From Acidobacteriota bacterium (GTDB lineage: Bacteria; Acidobacteriota; Blastocatellia; Pyrinomonadales; Pyrinomonadaceae): DNA of 64,000 bases. This document shows positions 50,574-58,336 of the stretch, piece by piece; positions within the stretch are counted from its first letter, which is position 1, and every line of letters begins with the position of its first letter. The DNA is taken from contig JAEWFC010000030.1 in the NCBI GenBank assembly GCA_023389035.1, positions 620,001 to 684,000 of the forward strand, read 5' to 3'. A program made the translations under genes and the position numbers. The notes beneath the pieces are model-generated. The model saw only the letters and a program-made list of their open reading frames with translations. It was not told where the DNA came from and made no database searches.

Positions 50574-51035
50574 CTAATCGACGCTGAAGGCGGCTTCGGG
50601 GATCTGGGCGGTTTCCTTGCCTTGGCGGTTATCGAAGACGGCGAAGTAGACGCCGGGCTGGAGAAGCCTGCCGACCTGGACACCGGGTTTTTGGCCGGTG
50701 GCGACGATGGTCTCGTGTTCTTCGCCGGCTTTTAGTTTCTTGTAGTTCGCTTCATCGACGACCGCGAAGGCGATGGTGCGGTCGGGGCCGAGAACTGAAA
50801 ATCCGCCCTTTAGTATCGCACGGCGGTTTAGATCGATCTTGAAATCCAGCGTCTTGCCGGCATCGACCGATAGCGGGCCGGTGATGAATTCGCCACGCGT
50901 GAACAAACGTTTCGGAGCGGCATTGGCCTCACGAGATGACTCGGGCGGGTTCGCCACGAAGATGACGATGAACGCCAGAGCGGCGATAAAGAATATCGCA
51001 GCGATCTGGAATATCGTTCGTCGGGTCTTATCCAT
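50574..51035 (-). CDS. Single-span membrane protein of unknown function
   Basis: A 153-residue protein with a short basic cytoplasmic start (MDKTRRT), one transmembrane helix (IFQIAAIFFIAALAFIVIFVA) and an extracytoplasmic beta-rich domain (FITGPLSVDAGKTLDFKIDL, ILKGGFSVLGPDRTIAFAVVD, LLQPGVYFAVFDNRQGKET). The domain resembles carbohydrate-binding or emp24-like sandwiches in outline, but I cannot assign a family. It lies downstream of the DUF2807 gene on the same strand, separated by that gene's terminator. Confidence 0.7.
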   Translation of the reverse strand: MDKTRRTIFQIAAIFFIAALAFIVIFVANPPESSREANAAPKRLFTRGEFITGPLSVDAGKTLDFKIDLNRRAILKGGFSVLGPDRTIAFAVVDEANYKKLKAGEEHETIVATGQKPGVQVGRLLQPGVYFAVFDNRQGKETAQIPEAAFSVD

Positions 51036-51083
51036 CTGAAGGCAGTTGCGGCGGAACCACTAGAAATGTATCAGCAAAAACAC

Positions 51084-51118
51084 AAAAAAGGCGAGACCTT
51101 TTTCGGGTCCCGCCTTTT
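51084..51118 (-). terminator. Terminator after the DUF2807 gene
   Basis: AAAAGGCG pairs with CGCCTTTT, plus GACC/GGTC inner pairing; the minus strand continues with TTTTTTGTGTTTTT. Stop codon 20 bases away. Confidence 0.85.
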
Positions 51119-51137
51119 GGAAAACGACAGAGGTTAA

Positions 51138-51839
51138 TTAATTTGCTGCTACAACCTTGCTTGCTCCGGACGTCTTCTTATCGATGTTCGTCGGCGTGCC
51201 GGAATAGGTGACCGTGCTCGCACCTGAAAGGTCGGCCTTGAGATCGCCCGAAACGTTTACCGATACCTTGCTTGCACCGCTAGCGTCGACAAATGCATTT
51301 ACGCTCGAAACGCTTGCAGCGTCCACCTTCGACGCTCCGCTCACATCCACGGTCAGGTCGCGGGTCTGGCCGGCGAGCATCACCTTCGAAGCACCGCTGG
51401 TATCAACCGTGAGTTTTTCGTTGCTGACATCTGCGAGCGAGACCTTTGCCACGCCGGAGACCTCGAGCCGTTCGATATCGGGTGCACCGATGCGGATCGT
51501 CATACGCGTCTTTGAACGGATGCGTTTTTCCGAGGAGATCTCGAGCACGCCGTTATGCACTTCGGTCTTGATCAGCGGCAAAAGGTTGTCGTCAGCCTCG
51601 ACCTCGACGCTGAACTCTTTTTGAGCAACGATCTCGACATTGAAAACGCCGCCGACCTCTATGGCTTTAAAGCCTGAAAGGCCGCGCTTCTCGGTCACAA
51701 CGTTCCCGGACCCTCGTTCACCGCGTTTGAATGTGAAATTAAAGGCACCGATGTCAGCCTTTCCAAATGACGTAAAATTTGCGAAAACGACGCCTACCAA
51801 CAGGGCAAGAACAAAAATTATAAAGCCGATCTTTTTCAT
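51138..51839 (-). CDS. DUF2807 (head-GIN) exported protein
   Basis: A 233-residue protein with a signal or anchor (MKKIGFIIFVLALLVGVVFA) and a beta-helical DUF2807 domain. Motifs are KRGLSGFKAIEVGGVFNVEIVAQKEFSVEVEADDNLLPLIKTEV and a run of short repeats built on SGASKV: SLADVSNEKLTVDTSGASKVMLAG, LTVDVSGASKVDAASV, AFVDASGASKVSVNV. The stacked repeats suggest a right-handed beta-helix, a shape known for adhesin heads and some anti-sigma factors. GGAGG just before the ATG fixes the start. Function unknown. Confidence 0.85.
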   Translation of the reverse strand: MKKIGFIIFVLALLVGVVFANFTSFGKADIGAFNFTFKRGERGSGNVVTEKRGLSGFKAIEVGGVFNVEIVAQKEFSVEVEADDNLLPLIKTEVHNGVLEISSEKRIRSKTRMTIRIGAPDIERLEVSGVAKVSLADVSNEKLTVDTSGASKVMLAGQTRDLTVDVSGASKVDAASVSSVNAFVDASGASKVSVNVSGDLKADLSGASTVTYSGTPTNIDKKTSGASKVVAAN

Positions 51840-51920
51840 GATTTCCTCCGGGGTTTTACCTCGCTGATGTGTGAAAACGAAACGCACGCGGCTAAAGTTC
51901 GGAGAAAATCATCGGCGGGC

Positions 51921-51954
51921 AAAAAAATGGAGCAGGCCGAATATCAGCCTGCTC
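51921..51954 (-). terminator. Terminator after the LAAC lipoprotein gene
   Basis: GAGCAGGC pairs with GCCTGCTC with a 9-nt loop, followed on the minus strand by CATTTTTTT. Lies 30 bases after the stop codon. Confidence 0.85.
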
Positions 51955-51984
51955 GCGGTTAAACCTTAGTTCAAGACGCCGAAA

Positions 51985-52431
51985 CTAGTCTCGGCAGTAT
52001 CCCTCAGAGCCCTTGGTTATAACGACGCAGTTCTTTTTCTCCTGCAGCCATTTCATACCTGTCTCTTCGGCGGTCGCCTTTTTGATCGATTCGGTCTTGC
52101 CGTTTCGAGTAAATTCGATGGTGTCGCCCTTGGCGGTCCCTTCGTATTTCTTCGAGCCGTCAAGGTCCTTGATCTCGATATCGAATTTCTCGCCTTTCGC
52201 CTCGACATTGAGATATGTGCCCTCGACACCCGGCCAGCGGCCGACGAACGCGGCGCCGGGAGCCTTAGGATCGACCGGTGTTTTGTCCTCGGCGTTCGGA
52301 ACGATGCTGGGCACGGCGGTCGGTGAAGCCGCGGGTTTCGTATTGTCGCCGGCCGGCGGTGTTTCCGGTGTGCAGGCTGCAAGCGTAAACGCCGCCAGGG
52401 AAAAAAATGTAAGCAAAATAGATCTTCTCAT
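51985..52431 (-). CDS. Small lipoprotein of unknown function
   Basis: A 148-residue protein with a lipoprotein signal (RRSILLTFFSLAAFTLAAC, lipobox LAAC), a Pro/Ala-rich linker and a beta domain (FVGRWPGVEGTYLNVEAKGEKFDIEIKDLDG, YEGTAKGDTIEFTRNGKTESI). The end has two cysteines (NCVVITKGSEGYCRD). A short repetitive strand pattern suggests a lipocalin-like or small beta-barrel fold, but that is a guess. The ATG at 52431 gives the signal peptide; longer frames add unlikely sequence. The following 280 bases (52432-52713) show a CCGGAA..TTCCGG hairpin and no gene. Confidence 0.72.
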   Translation of the reverse strand: MRRSILLTFFSLAAFTLAACTPETPPAGDNTKPAASPTAVPSIVPNAEDKTPVDPKAPGAAFVGRWPGVEGTYLNVEAKGEKFDIEIKDLDGSKKYEGTAKGDTIEFTRNGKTESIKKATAEETGMKWLQEKKNCVVITKGSEGYCRD

Positions 52432-52713
52432 TGTATTTAACTCCAAAAAACGTCTCATCCCGGAAGCGTTCCGGGTGCCGCCAAGGCCGGATGCCTTACG
52501 GCTTTCGTCAGCTAAACACACGTCTTTCGCGAGCCTGCTGCACCGGTAAGTTCGGACCGATATTTTCCGGCATTTTGTTGCCGATGATCGTGTCGCTAGG
52601 GATGCAATAGCTCCGCATGTTCGTTCTTTCGATAGCCGTTCGGGCGATAGAACGTGCGGACGGGCGAAACTTGCAGCAGATCGCGATATTTTTTTTTGCG
52701 CGAGGCACCTGGG

Positions 52714-52950
52714 TTAATCGTCGTCGTCAGCGAACTCTTGCGGGTCGCAAGTTCGGCAGAGCGGTTTGATGGATAGGATCGAATCGCTATCGTCCTTCAC
52801 GAGTACATTGCAAACCGGGCAAATCGCGTTTCGATGCATGCAGCCGAGATCGTAGGCGTTGCCGCCCTCGCGTTCCGTGACGAACTGGACCGTAGTTTCG
52901 CGGCGGCAGATCCCGCATTCCACATTGCTGCCTACGTCGATGGTGTTCAT
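52714..52950 (-). CDS. Small cysteine-rich zinc-binding protein
   Basis: A 78-residue protein with ECGICRRET, GCMHRNAICPVCNVLV and PLCRTCDPQE, i.e. three CxxC pairs plus a CMH/AIC pair, probably binding two zinc ions in a ribbon-like fold. The C-terminus is acidic (EFADDDD). I know no family name. It starts close to the DUF445 gene on the same strand (48 bases) and may be co-transcribed with it. Confidence 0.7.
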   Translation of the reverse strand: MNTIDVGSNVECGICRRETTVQFVTEREGGNAYDLGCMHRNAICPVCNVLVKDDSDSILSIKPLCRTCDPQEFADDDD

Positions 52951-52998
52951 ATAAGGTTTCTCCTACGTTAACGCCGACGATAACCACACGCCCGCAAA

Positions 52999-54627
52999 CT
53001 ACATTATCTCGCGGAAATAGAGGATCGCACCCTGAACAAGTCCGATGATCAAGCCGAAAGCGGCTCCAAAGAGCTCGATCGTCCGCAGATGTTCCTTCGC
53101 GACCGACATCACCAGGGCCTCGAGCTTTTCGACGGGATAATTCATTATTTTCTGCCTGACGACGTTGCCGACATCGAATTCCTTGATCGCCTCAGGCAGT
53201 TTCTCGCGGATCGCGGCGATGATCGTATCGGCAAAGGTCTCGCTGGCCGAGACGAGCTTTTCTTCCTCGATCTTGTCAGAGAGCTTTCCGATCGGAGCCG
53301 CAAGCAGCTGATCGATCTGGCGTGAAAGCATATCGTTCACGAGCCGCGCGGTGTTTTCGCCCGCGATGATCGACAGCAATCCCTTGGCGAGCATCGATTT
53401 GAGCTTTGCCTCGGACTCAGGGTGAACATTTCGCAGGATCGAATCAATGCTGTGCGGACGCAGCGTGTCGATGGAGTCTGAAACGTAGCGCGAGATCGAA
53501 CGCCGCATTTCTTCGCCGCGGACGAGCTTGACGAGCGAGCTGGTTACCTGCTGCTTGAAACGAGCGAGCTGGTCGGGGTCGATCGTCCCGATCACCTCGG
53601 GTAGCGGCCGGGCCATTGCGTTGTCGATGGTGGTGTTGATGAAGCTAGCGGCTTCCTCGGCAAAGACATCGCCCTTGAGCGTTTCCTCGATCCGCTTGGG
53701 CAAGCTGTCGTTGACCAGATCATCTACCTCGCCGAGCAGATTCTCGCGCGAAACGAATATCTTTTTAAAGAACGGCAAATTCTCGTAATAGGTGTGAACT
53801 TCCTTTTTGATCAGCGAGCTTATCTGGTTGCGCGTACGTTCGGCGGCGGCGATCTCGGTCAGATGATGCGTGACCGGCGCGACCTGCTCGGCGGCTTTTT
53901 CTTTAAGCAGGTCGATAGCATCGGTGGTGAACATCTCGCCGATCGGCGTTGTGGTGTTCACGAGATCGTCGATACGCCGGCCGACAAAATCCGCGATGGC
54001 TTTTTCGATAGCAGGCGAATTCAGCGCCGACGCGATTCGTTCGTCGACGAACGCCAGGATCTTTTCGTAGTTTTCGTCCGAGATCACGCCCGACACGCGG
54101 CGCGAAAGCACCTCGTCAACGCGACGTTCGACAAACGCGCTGATCGCGGCCTGCGTGTCGTCGTTTTTCAGGATGCGCTCGACGTGCTCGGCGATGGTGA
54201 ACTGCAGCGATGTGATCGCATCGAGCACCGGCCCGCGAAGATTCGGCGGCAGCGTCTCGACCAGCGAAGGATAATTTTGTGCGAGCAGGTCGCGGGTATA
54301 ACCGTCGATAACACCGCGGATCTTTGTCCGCAGAAAATCCTTGCCGACCAGCTCTTCCATTATCGTTTCCTGTGAAACTAGCTCCTCGCCTACGGCCTTG
54401 CCGATCGCCGCCGCCAGCCGATCGCGATGCCGCGGGATCATTCCCTGCGGCACGACCGTTATCCCGAGCAGCTTGAACGGACGCCGCGGACGAAACAGCA
54501 TACGGATCGCAAGCCACGCGCCTGCGTAGCCGTGAACGGTCGCAAAGACGATCAGCAGCAGTATCTGGACGCGAATGTCCTTAAACCACGGCCAGAGCGT
54601 ATTTGCGAACTCGTTGATGCTTTCCAT
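52999..54627 (-). CDS. DUF445 family membrane protein
   Basis: A 542-residue protein with one N-terminal helix (VQILLLIVFATVHGYAGAWLAIRMLF) followed by RPRRPFKLLGITVVPQGMIPRHRDRLAAAIGKAVGEELVSQETI, the marker of DUF445 (YheB/YjiN-like). A long helical region of repeated 70-90 residue units follows (AFVERRVDEVLSRRVSGVISDENYEKILAFVDERI, DDLVNDSLPKRIEETLKGDVFAEEAASFI). A second helix lies at the C-terminus (FGAAFGLIIGLVQGAILYF). It is probably anchored at both ends with a large helical domain outside or at the membrane. No enzymatic activity is known for the family. Confidence 0.85.
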   Translation of the reverse strand: MESINEFANTLWPWFKDIRVQILLLIVFATVHGYAGAWLAIRMLFRPRRPFKLLGITVVPQGMIPRHRDRLAAAIGKAVGEELVSQETIMEELVGKDFLRTKIRGVIDGYTRDLLAQNYPSLVETLPPNLRGPVLDAITSLQFTIAEHVERILKNDDTQAAISAFVERRVDEVLSRRVSGVISDENYEKILAFVDERIASALNSPAIEKAIADFVGRRIDDLVNTTTPIGEMFTTDAIDLLKEKAAEQVAPVTHHLTEIAAAERTRNQISSLIKKEVHTYYENLPFFKKIFVSRENLLGEVDDLVNDSLPKRIEETLKGDVFAEEAASFINTTIDNAMARPLPEVIGTIDPDQLARFKQQVTSSLVKLVRGEEMRRSISRYVSDSIDTLRPHSIDSILRNVHPESEAKLKSMLAKGLLSIIAGENTARLVNDMLSRQIDQLLAAPIGKLSDKIEEEKLVSASETFADTIIAAIREKLPEAIKEFDVGNVVRQKIMNYPVEKLEALVMSVAKEHLRTIELFGAAFGLIIGLVQGAILYFREIM

Positions 54628-54647
54628 TTATCGGCGTGTGTCGCTGA

Positions 54648-55031
54648 TCAGAATATCTGGAATCCTTTGGACCGAAGGCAAAACTCGGAAAACTCCTTCA
54701 CCCAATCATGGTCGACCGAATAGTTCTTCCACTGCTCGTCCTCGTCCTTATGAAGCGTGCCGTCGTCAGGCTCGTCGGTGATCGAGCCGTCGGCGTAGAT
54801 GCGTTTATTTGGTGCGAGCTTCGGCAAGATCACGTCGCGCAGCTTTTCGCCGATCATGTGAGCGTCTTCGAGGTCGACCTTTACGCCCATCGCGTTATAC
54901 GCCATCTGCCGAACCTTGCCCTCGCTCAGCAGGTCGAGGCTTTTGATCACTTCGAGAGCCGCCTTCCACGTCCAGACGTTTGCGTTAAATTCATAGCCCT
55001 CGGAACCCATATCGTGAAGTGTGAAACTCAT
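54648..55031 (-). CDS. Hypothetical cytosolic protein
   Basis: A 127-residue soluble protein beginning MSFTLHDMGSEGYEFNANVWTWKAALEVIKSLDLLSEGKV and ending YSVDHDWVKEFSEFCLRSKGFQIF. Predicted mostly helical with a long acidic central loop (DEPDDGTLHKDEDEQW). It resembles small uncharacterised proteins of Gram-negative bacteria, but I recognise no family. Divergent from purM, and next to DUF445 on the same strand (20 bases), so possibly in its transcription unit. Confidence 0.65.
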   Translation of the reverse strand: MSFTLHDMGSEGYEFNANVWTWKAALEVIKSLDLLSEGKVRQMAYNAMGVKVDLEDAHMIGEKLRDVILPKLAPNKRIYADGSITDEPDDGTLHKDEDEQWKNYSVDHDWVKEFSEFCLRSKGFQIF

Positions 55032-55134
55032 AGCTTTGATCCGTATGACGATGCTAATTGTGAATGGATAGAATAGTCAATGAATGCGGCGGCGGTCTAT
55101 AATCGTCCTTCGGCCCAGTTTAACTCAAACCATT

Positions 55135-56196
55135 ATGGAAAGATCGATCTCTTATTCGGACGCCGGCGTTTCGATCGACAACGCCAACCGTGCCGTCGCC
55201 AAGATACGCGAATACGCGAAGGCGACTTTCAACGAGCGCACGCTGACCGAGATCGGCAGCTTTGGCGGTATGTTTTCCGGAGCGTTTCCGGGAATGTCCG
55301 ACCCGATCCTGGTCGCCTCGGCCGACGGCGTCGGGACAAAACTAAAACTCGCGTTCGAGACCGGAATTCACAATACGGTCGGCGCCGATCTGGTCAACCA
55401 TTGCGTAAACGACATCCTTGTCCAAGGCGCTCGCCCGCTTTTCTTTCTGGATTATTTCGCGACCGGAAAGCTCGAGCCCGACGTTACCGCGTCCGTCGTT
55501 GAGGGAATGGCACGGGCCTGTAAAGAGAACGGCTGCGTGCTGCTCGGCGGCGAAACTGCCGAAATGCCCGATTTTTATCCGCCCGGTGAGTACGACCTGG
55601 CCGGATTCATCGTCGGTGTGGTCGATAAACCGAAGGTGATCGACGGAAGATCGATCGTTCCGGGCGACATTGTGCTGGGAATTCCTTCTAACGGGCTGCA
55701 GACCAACGGATATTCGCTCGCAAGGAAGCTTTTCTTTGAGGTTGGTAATTACAAAGTAGATACTTTTCTCGACGAACTCGGCTCGACGGTCGGCGAATCG
55801 CTGCTCGCCACCCACCAAAGCTTCCTTCCGCAGATCGCCCCGCTGCTTGATCTTGCAGGCGGAAACCCAAGCGGTAGCGAGGGTGCCAGTCGGCAAAGAG
55901 GAATTATAAAAGGGCTCGCACACATCACCGGCGGCGGATTCCTCGAAAACATTCCGCGAATCCTGCCCGACGGCGTCTCCGTTGAGATCAACCGCGGCAC
56001 CTGGCCCGAACTCCCCGTCTTCAGCCTGATGCAGACGCTCGGAAACGTCTCCGACCACGAAATGTTCCGCACCTTCAACATGGGCATCGGAATGGTGGTG
56101 ATCTGTTCTGACGATGAGGCAAAGGTGCTTCTAAACGAAGGCCTCCATCAGATCGGCCGTGTGGTCGAGGGCGATCGTGAGGTGTTAATACGTTGA
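55135..56196 (+). CDS. purM: Phosphoribosylformylglycinamidine cyclo-ligase
   Basis: Fifth step of purine synthesis: closes the imidazole ring to give AIR, using ATP. A 353-residue protein with YSDAGVSIDNANRAVAKI, FGGMFSGAFPGMSDPILVASADGVGTKLKLAF, GADLVNHCVNDILVQGARPLFFLDYFATG, GCVLLGGETAEMPDFY and GLQTNGYSLARKL, the AIR-synthase signatures. ATG 55135 (MERSISYSD) is used; upstream residues in the open frame are not conserved. Followed by purN, 61 bases on, completing a common purine pair. Confidence 0.95.
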   Translation: MERSISYSDAGVSIDNANRAVAKIREYAKATFNERTLTEIGSFGGMFSGAFPGMSDPILVASADGVGTKLKLAFETGIHNTVGADLVNHCVNDILVQGARPLFFLDYFATGKLEPDVTASVVEGMARACKENGCVLLGGETAEMPDFYPPGEYDLAGFIVGVVDKPKVIDGRSIVPGDIVLGIPSNGLQTNGYSLARKLFFEVGNYKVDTFLDELGSTVGESLLATHQSFLPQIAPLLDLAGGNPSGSEGASRQRGIIKGLAHITGGGFLENIPRILPDGVSVEINRGTWPELPVFSLMQTLGNVSDHEMFRTFNMGIGMVVICSDDEAKVLLNEGLHQIGRVVEGDREVLIR

Positions 56197-56257
56197 GCCG
56201 ATCCGCAGCTCTTTTTTGTCTAACAAGATCCGGCCGTTCCATGCCGTTCAATACTTA

Positions 56258-56848
56258 ATGAAGATCGGCATTCTCATCTCAGGCCGCGGGTCTAATATGG
56301 CGGCGATCATCGACGCTGTGCAGGGCGGCGAGATAGCCGGTGCAGAGGTCGCGGTCGTCATCAGCGACAAGGCTGACGCCGCGGGCCTTGAAAGGGCACG
56401 CCGACGCGGTGTCGAAACACGGGTGATCGAACGAAAACGACGCGCCGCGCCTGACGCTGCCTTAAAGACTCGCGAGGAGCACGATACCGAGATCGTCGCC
56501 GAACTCCAGAAACGCGGCGTCGAGCTGGTCTGCCTCGCGGGCTATATGCGTCTGCTGTCGCCGGTATTTGTAGATGCCTTCGCGAACCGCATCATCAACA
56601 TTCACCCATCTCTCCTTCCCGCATACCCCGGTCTCAACGTCCACGAACGCGTCCTCGCCGCCGGCGAAAACACCTCCGGCTGCACCGTCCATTTCGTCGA
56701 CGAACTCCTCGACCACGGCGACGTCATCCTCCAACGCTCCGTCCCCGTCCTCGCCACCGACACCCCCGAAACCCTAGCCGCCCGCATCCTCAAAATAGAA
56801 CACGAAACCTACGTCGCCGCGATCAAAAAGATCGTGGGAGATCTTTGA
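56258..56848 (+). CDS. purN: Phosphoribosylglycinamide formyltransferase
   Basis: Formylates GAR with 10-formyl-THF, the third purine step. A 196-residue protein beginning MKIGILISGRGSNMAAIIDA (GAR-binding loop), with DKADAAGLERARRRGV, VCLAGYMRLLSPVFV, NIHPSLLPAYPGLN carrying the catalytic Asn and His, and the Asp-containing loop HFVDELLDHGDVILQR. The ATG at 56258 matches the family start. It follows purM on the same strand. Most of the gene's 3' third is unusually GC- and C-rich. Confidence 0.95.
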   Translation: MKIGILISGRGSNMAAIIDAVQGGEIAGAEVAVVISDKADAAGLERARRRGVETRVIERKRRAAPDAALKTREEHDTEIVAELQKRGVELVCLAGYMRLLSPVFVDAFANRIINIHPSLLPAYPGLNVHERVLAAGENTSGCTVHFVDELLDHGDVILQRSVPVLATDTPETLAARILKIEHETYVAAIKKIVGDL

Positions 56849-56883
56849 TACGCCGTTGGTCGGAGCCACGCGATTGATATGCT

Positions 56884-56982
56884 CTGCACCGTCGGTGCGG
56901 CGCTCCCCAATGCCGGAGGCGTAGTTGGAAATTAGCCTGCGGTGAAACCAACAGAAAAAATCCTGCACCGAAGGGTGCGGCG
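56884..56982. repeat. Two REP-like hairpin sequences
   Basis: CTGCACCGTCGGTGCGGCG (56884-56902) and CTGCACCGAAGGGTGCGGCG (56962-56981) are near copies, each able to fold GCACC/GGTGC. They lie between purN and repeat copy B. No gene is seen in 56849-57018. Confidence 0.65.
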
Positions 56983-57018
56983 GAATTATCCGTTATCCCC
57001 AAGCCGGGCCGTGTCGAG

Positions 57019-57213
57019 TCGCCGCGTTGCGGCAAGGTCAATGTAGCCGTGGGTGACAACCCACGGCTATGGTACGAATACGCTGTCGCGTAGCGACAAT
57101 TGAACGCGTTCAACCGTCGCTAACGCGACGCCCCGCCGATCACAAAATACCGTGGGTTATCACCCACGGCTACATTCACGCGATCGCTACGCGATCGAGC
57201 CAATGTGTCGAAC
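57019..57213. repeat. Palindromic interspersed repeat, copy B (inverted)
   Basis: Inverted copy of the element at 50230-50430, with only scattered differences, such as a four-base gap near one end. The core (57040-57176) has the same nested hairpins. Its outer end, TGTCGAAC at 57206-57213, lies within a sequence that otherwise reads as the C-terminal domain of MnmA, so this copy appears to have inserted there. Confidence 0.9.
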
Positions 57214-57452
57214 TGTTCGTCAAACACGACACGCACGTGACCGCCCGGCAAGGCGTGGAGCGTTGCGGCTGCCGGATCGCTGCGGTATCTAACCTTCACG
57301 AGAGCCCGGACGGGTTCTGACGGCTCGTCAAACGCAACCCAATTTACGCCCTTCGCCGTGAACTCCAATGTATCCAGATCTTCTGATCCATAGGCTTTTG
57401 TCGTCACGTGGCAATTGCTAATACACTCGGTGCGGGATCTCTGCGTATTCAT
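57120..57452 (-). pseudogene. Remnant of tRNA 2-thiouridylase (mnmA) C-terminal domain, interrupted by repeat B
   Basis: A 110-residue open frame whose middle matches the MnmA C-terminal beta-barrel: LEFTAKGVNWVAFDEPSEPV, then VRALVKVRYRSDPAAATLHA and GGHVRVVFDEQ. The usual ending of the family (PQRAVTPGQAAVFYDGD) is absent, and from DEQFDTLARSRSD onward the codons are those of the repeat. The catalytic PP-loop part of MnmA is missing too; the frame begins only six bases after the NuiA-like gene. It is most likely a dead fragment, with a full mnmA elsewhere. Confidence 0.8.
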
Positions 57453-57458
57453 GTCTGA

Positions 57459-57881
57459 TCACGTTTCGACTGCTTTTGTTTGGATTCCCATTACGTTGCC
57501 TTGGGGGTCTTTGCCGAGGATGTAGATGGCTATTCGGATCCTGCCGATCCTGATCAGCGTTAGTTCGTCGAGTTCGCTGTTGAGTGTGCATCGCAGGCGA
57601 CGGAAGGCGCGGCTGGCCGGGTTTTTGCCGGAGCGGTCGCGGAGATAGCGTTGGAAGAACTGATCGATGTCGCTTGATTCTGTGATCGGCTGGCTTCGGG
57701 TAATGACGTCGGTTGATGAGTTTAGAAACTGGAGAAGCGAATCGGCGTCCGGCGAGGCCATGGATCCGCCGTTAAAAAATTCGACCGGAGCGTCTGTTTC
57801 TGAGATGTAGGTCAGGCCTTCGCAGGCATTTTTGATCCTGGTATCGGAGCTCGGGACTGTGTCGCCGCCATGATGTTTCAT
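57459..57881 (-). CDS. NuiA-like nuclease A inhibitor homologue
   Basis: A 140-residue protein, close to the 143 residues of NuiA, the Anabaena inhibitor of the DNA/RNA nuclease NucA. The N-terminal KNACEGLTYISETDAPVEFF matches the family start (DGLLFMSESDYPFEVF). The C-terminal ELTLIRIGRIRIAIYILGKDPQGNVMGIQTKAVET matches its conserved end (VGEI..DVYIVGKT...GVSTKVVET). ATG 57881 is chosen because it fits that length; a TTG at 57935 would add 18 residues. No partner nuclease lies nearby. Inhibition itself is not shown. Confidence 0.78.
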   Translation of the reverse strand: MKHHGGDTVPSSDTRIKNACEGLTYISETDAPVEFFNGGSMASPDADSLLQFLNSSTDVITRSQPITESSDIDQFFQRYLRDRSGKNPASRAFRRLRCTLNSELDELTLIRIGRIRIAIYILGKDPQGNVMGIQTKAVET

Positions 57882-58111
57882 GAATATGAAATTTCTGAAA
57901 ATTTTTTGCTCGTTTTTGACTCGTTCAAGGTCCAAAATGGGCGAATTTTCGTAGTGTTAAACGGTCCAAATCGTTGAAGAGAAAAGCCCTTACATTGTAT
58001 TACAGCGAACATAGTTTTTCTGTGGATTTCGGTTTGCAATGGCATTTTCTATGTGTTAATCTGACACCCGTTTTGGATCGATAAGCCCTTGTAAAGCGTT
58101 GAAAACAAATA

Positions 58112-58132
58112 ACTTAAAGTGTCACTTTAAGT
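58112..58132. promoter_or_regulatory. Long palindrome upstream of dnaA
   Basis: ACTTAAAGTG and CACTTTAAGT form a perfect 10-bp inverted repeat around a single T, about 205 bases before dnaA. It could bind a dimeric regulator of dnaA or an origin protein. I know no named site with this sequence. Confidence 0.6.
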
Positions 58133-58143
58133 CCGTGTTTTTG

Positions 58144-58175
58144 TTTCCACAGGACTGTGGAAATTATTGTGGAAA
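58144..58175. promoter_or_regulatory. DnaA-box-like cluster upstream of dnaA
   Basis: Three TTTCCACA-type octamers lie within 32 bases: TTTCCACA at 58144-58151 and inverted TGTGGAAA at 58156-58163 and 58168-58175. They differ from the usual TTATCCACA at the third base. They suggest DnaA autoregulation. The rest of the gap 57936-58336 has the palindrome just upstream and an AT-rich stretch, but no gene. Confidence 0.65.
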
Positions 58176-58336
58176 TTTTCTCCCGCCGAAATTTTTCCAT
58201 TTCCGCAACCGGCTCAGATCAAAAACAATACGTTGATTTTCCGATGGATCTCCCCGAGCTTTTTGAGCATCCATCCGAAACAAAAATTTACCCAAGAAAT
58301 TCATAGGATATTAACACAGCCGGCGGAGAGCATTTA

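Noticed and set aside
52508..52708. A 66-residue minus-strand frame
   Set aside because: Arg/Ser-rich without any recognisable pattern, in a gap with other structure; no support beyond length.
56258..56848. Possible horizontal origin of purN from its C-rich 3' end
   Set aside because: Wobble-position preference alone can explain it, and the protein is an ordinary PurN next to purM.
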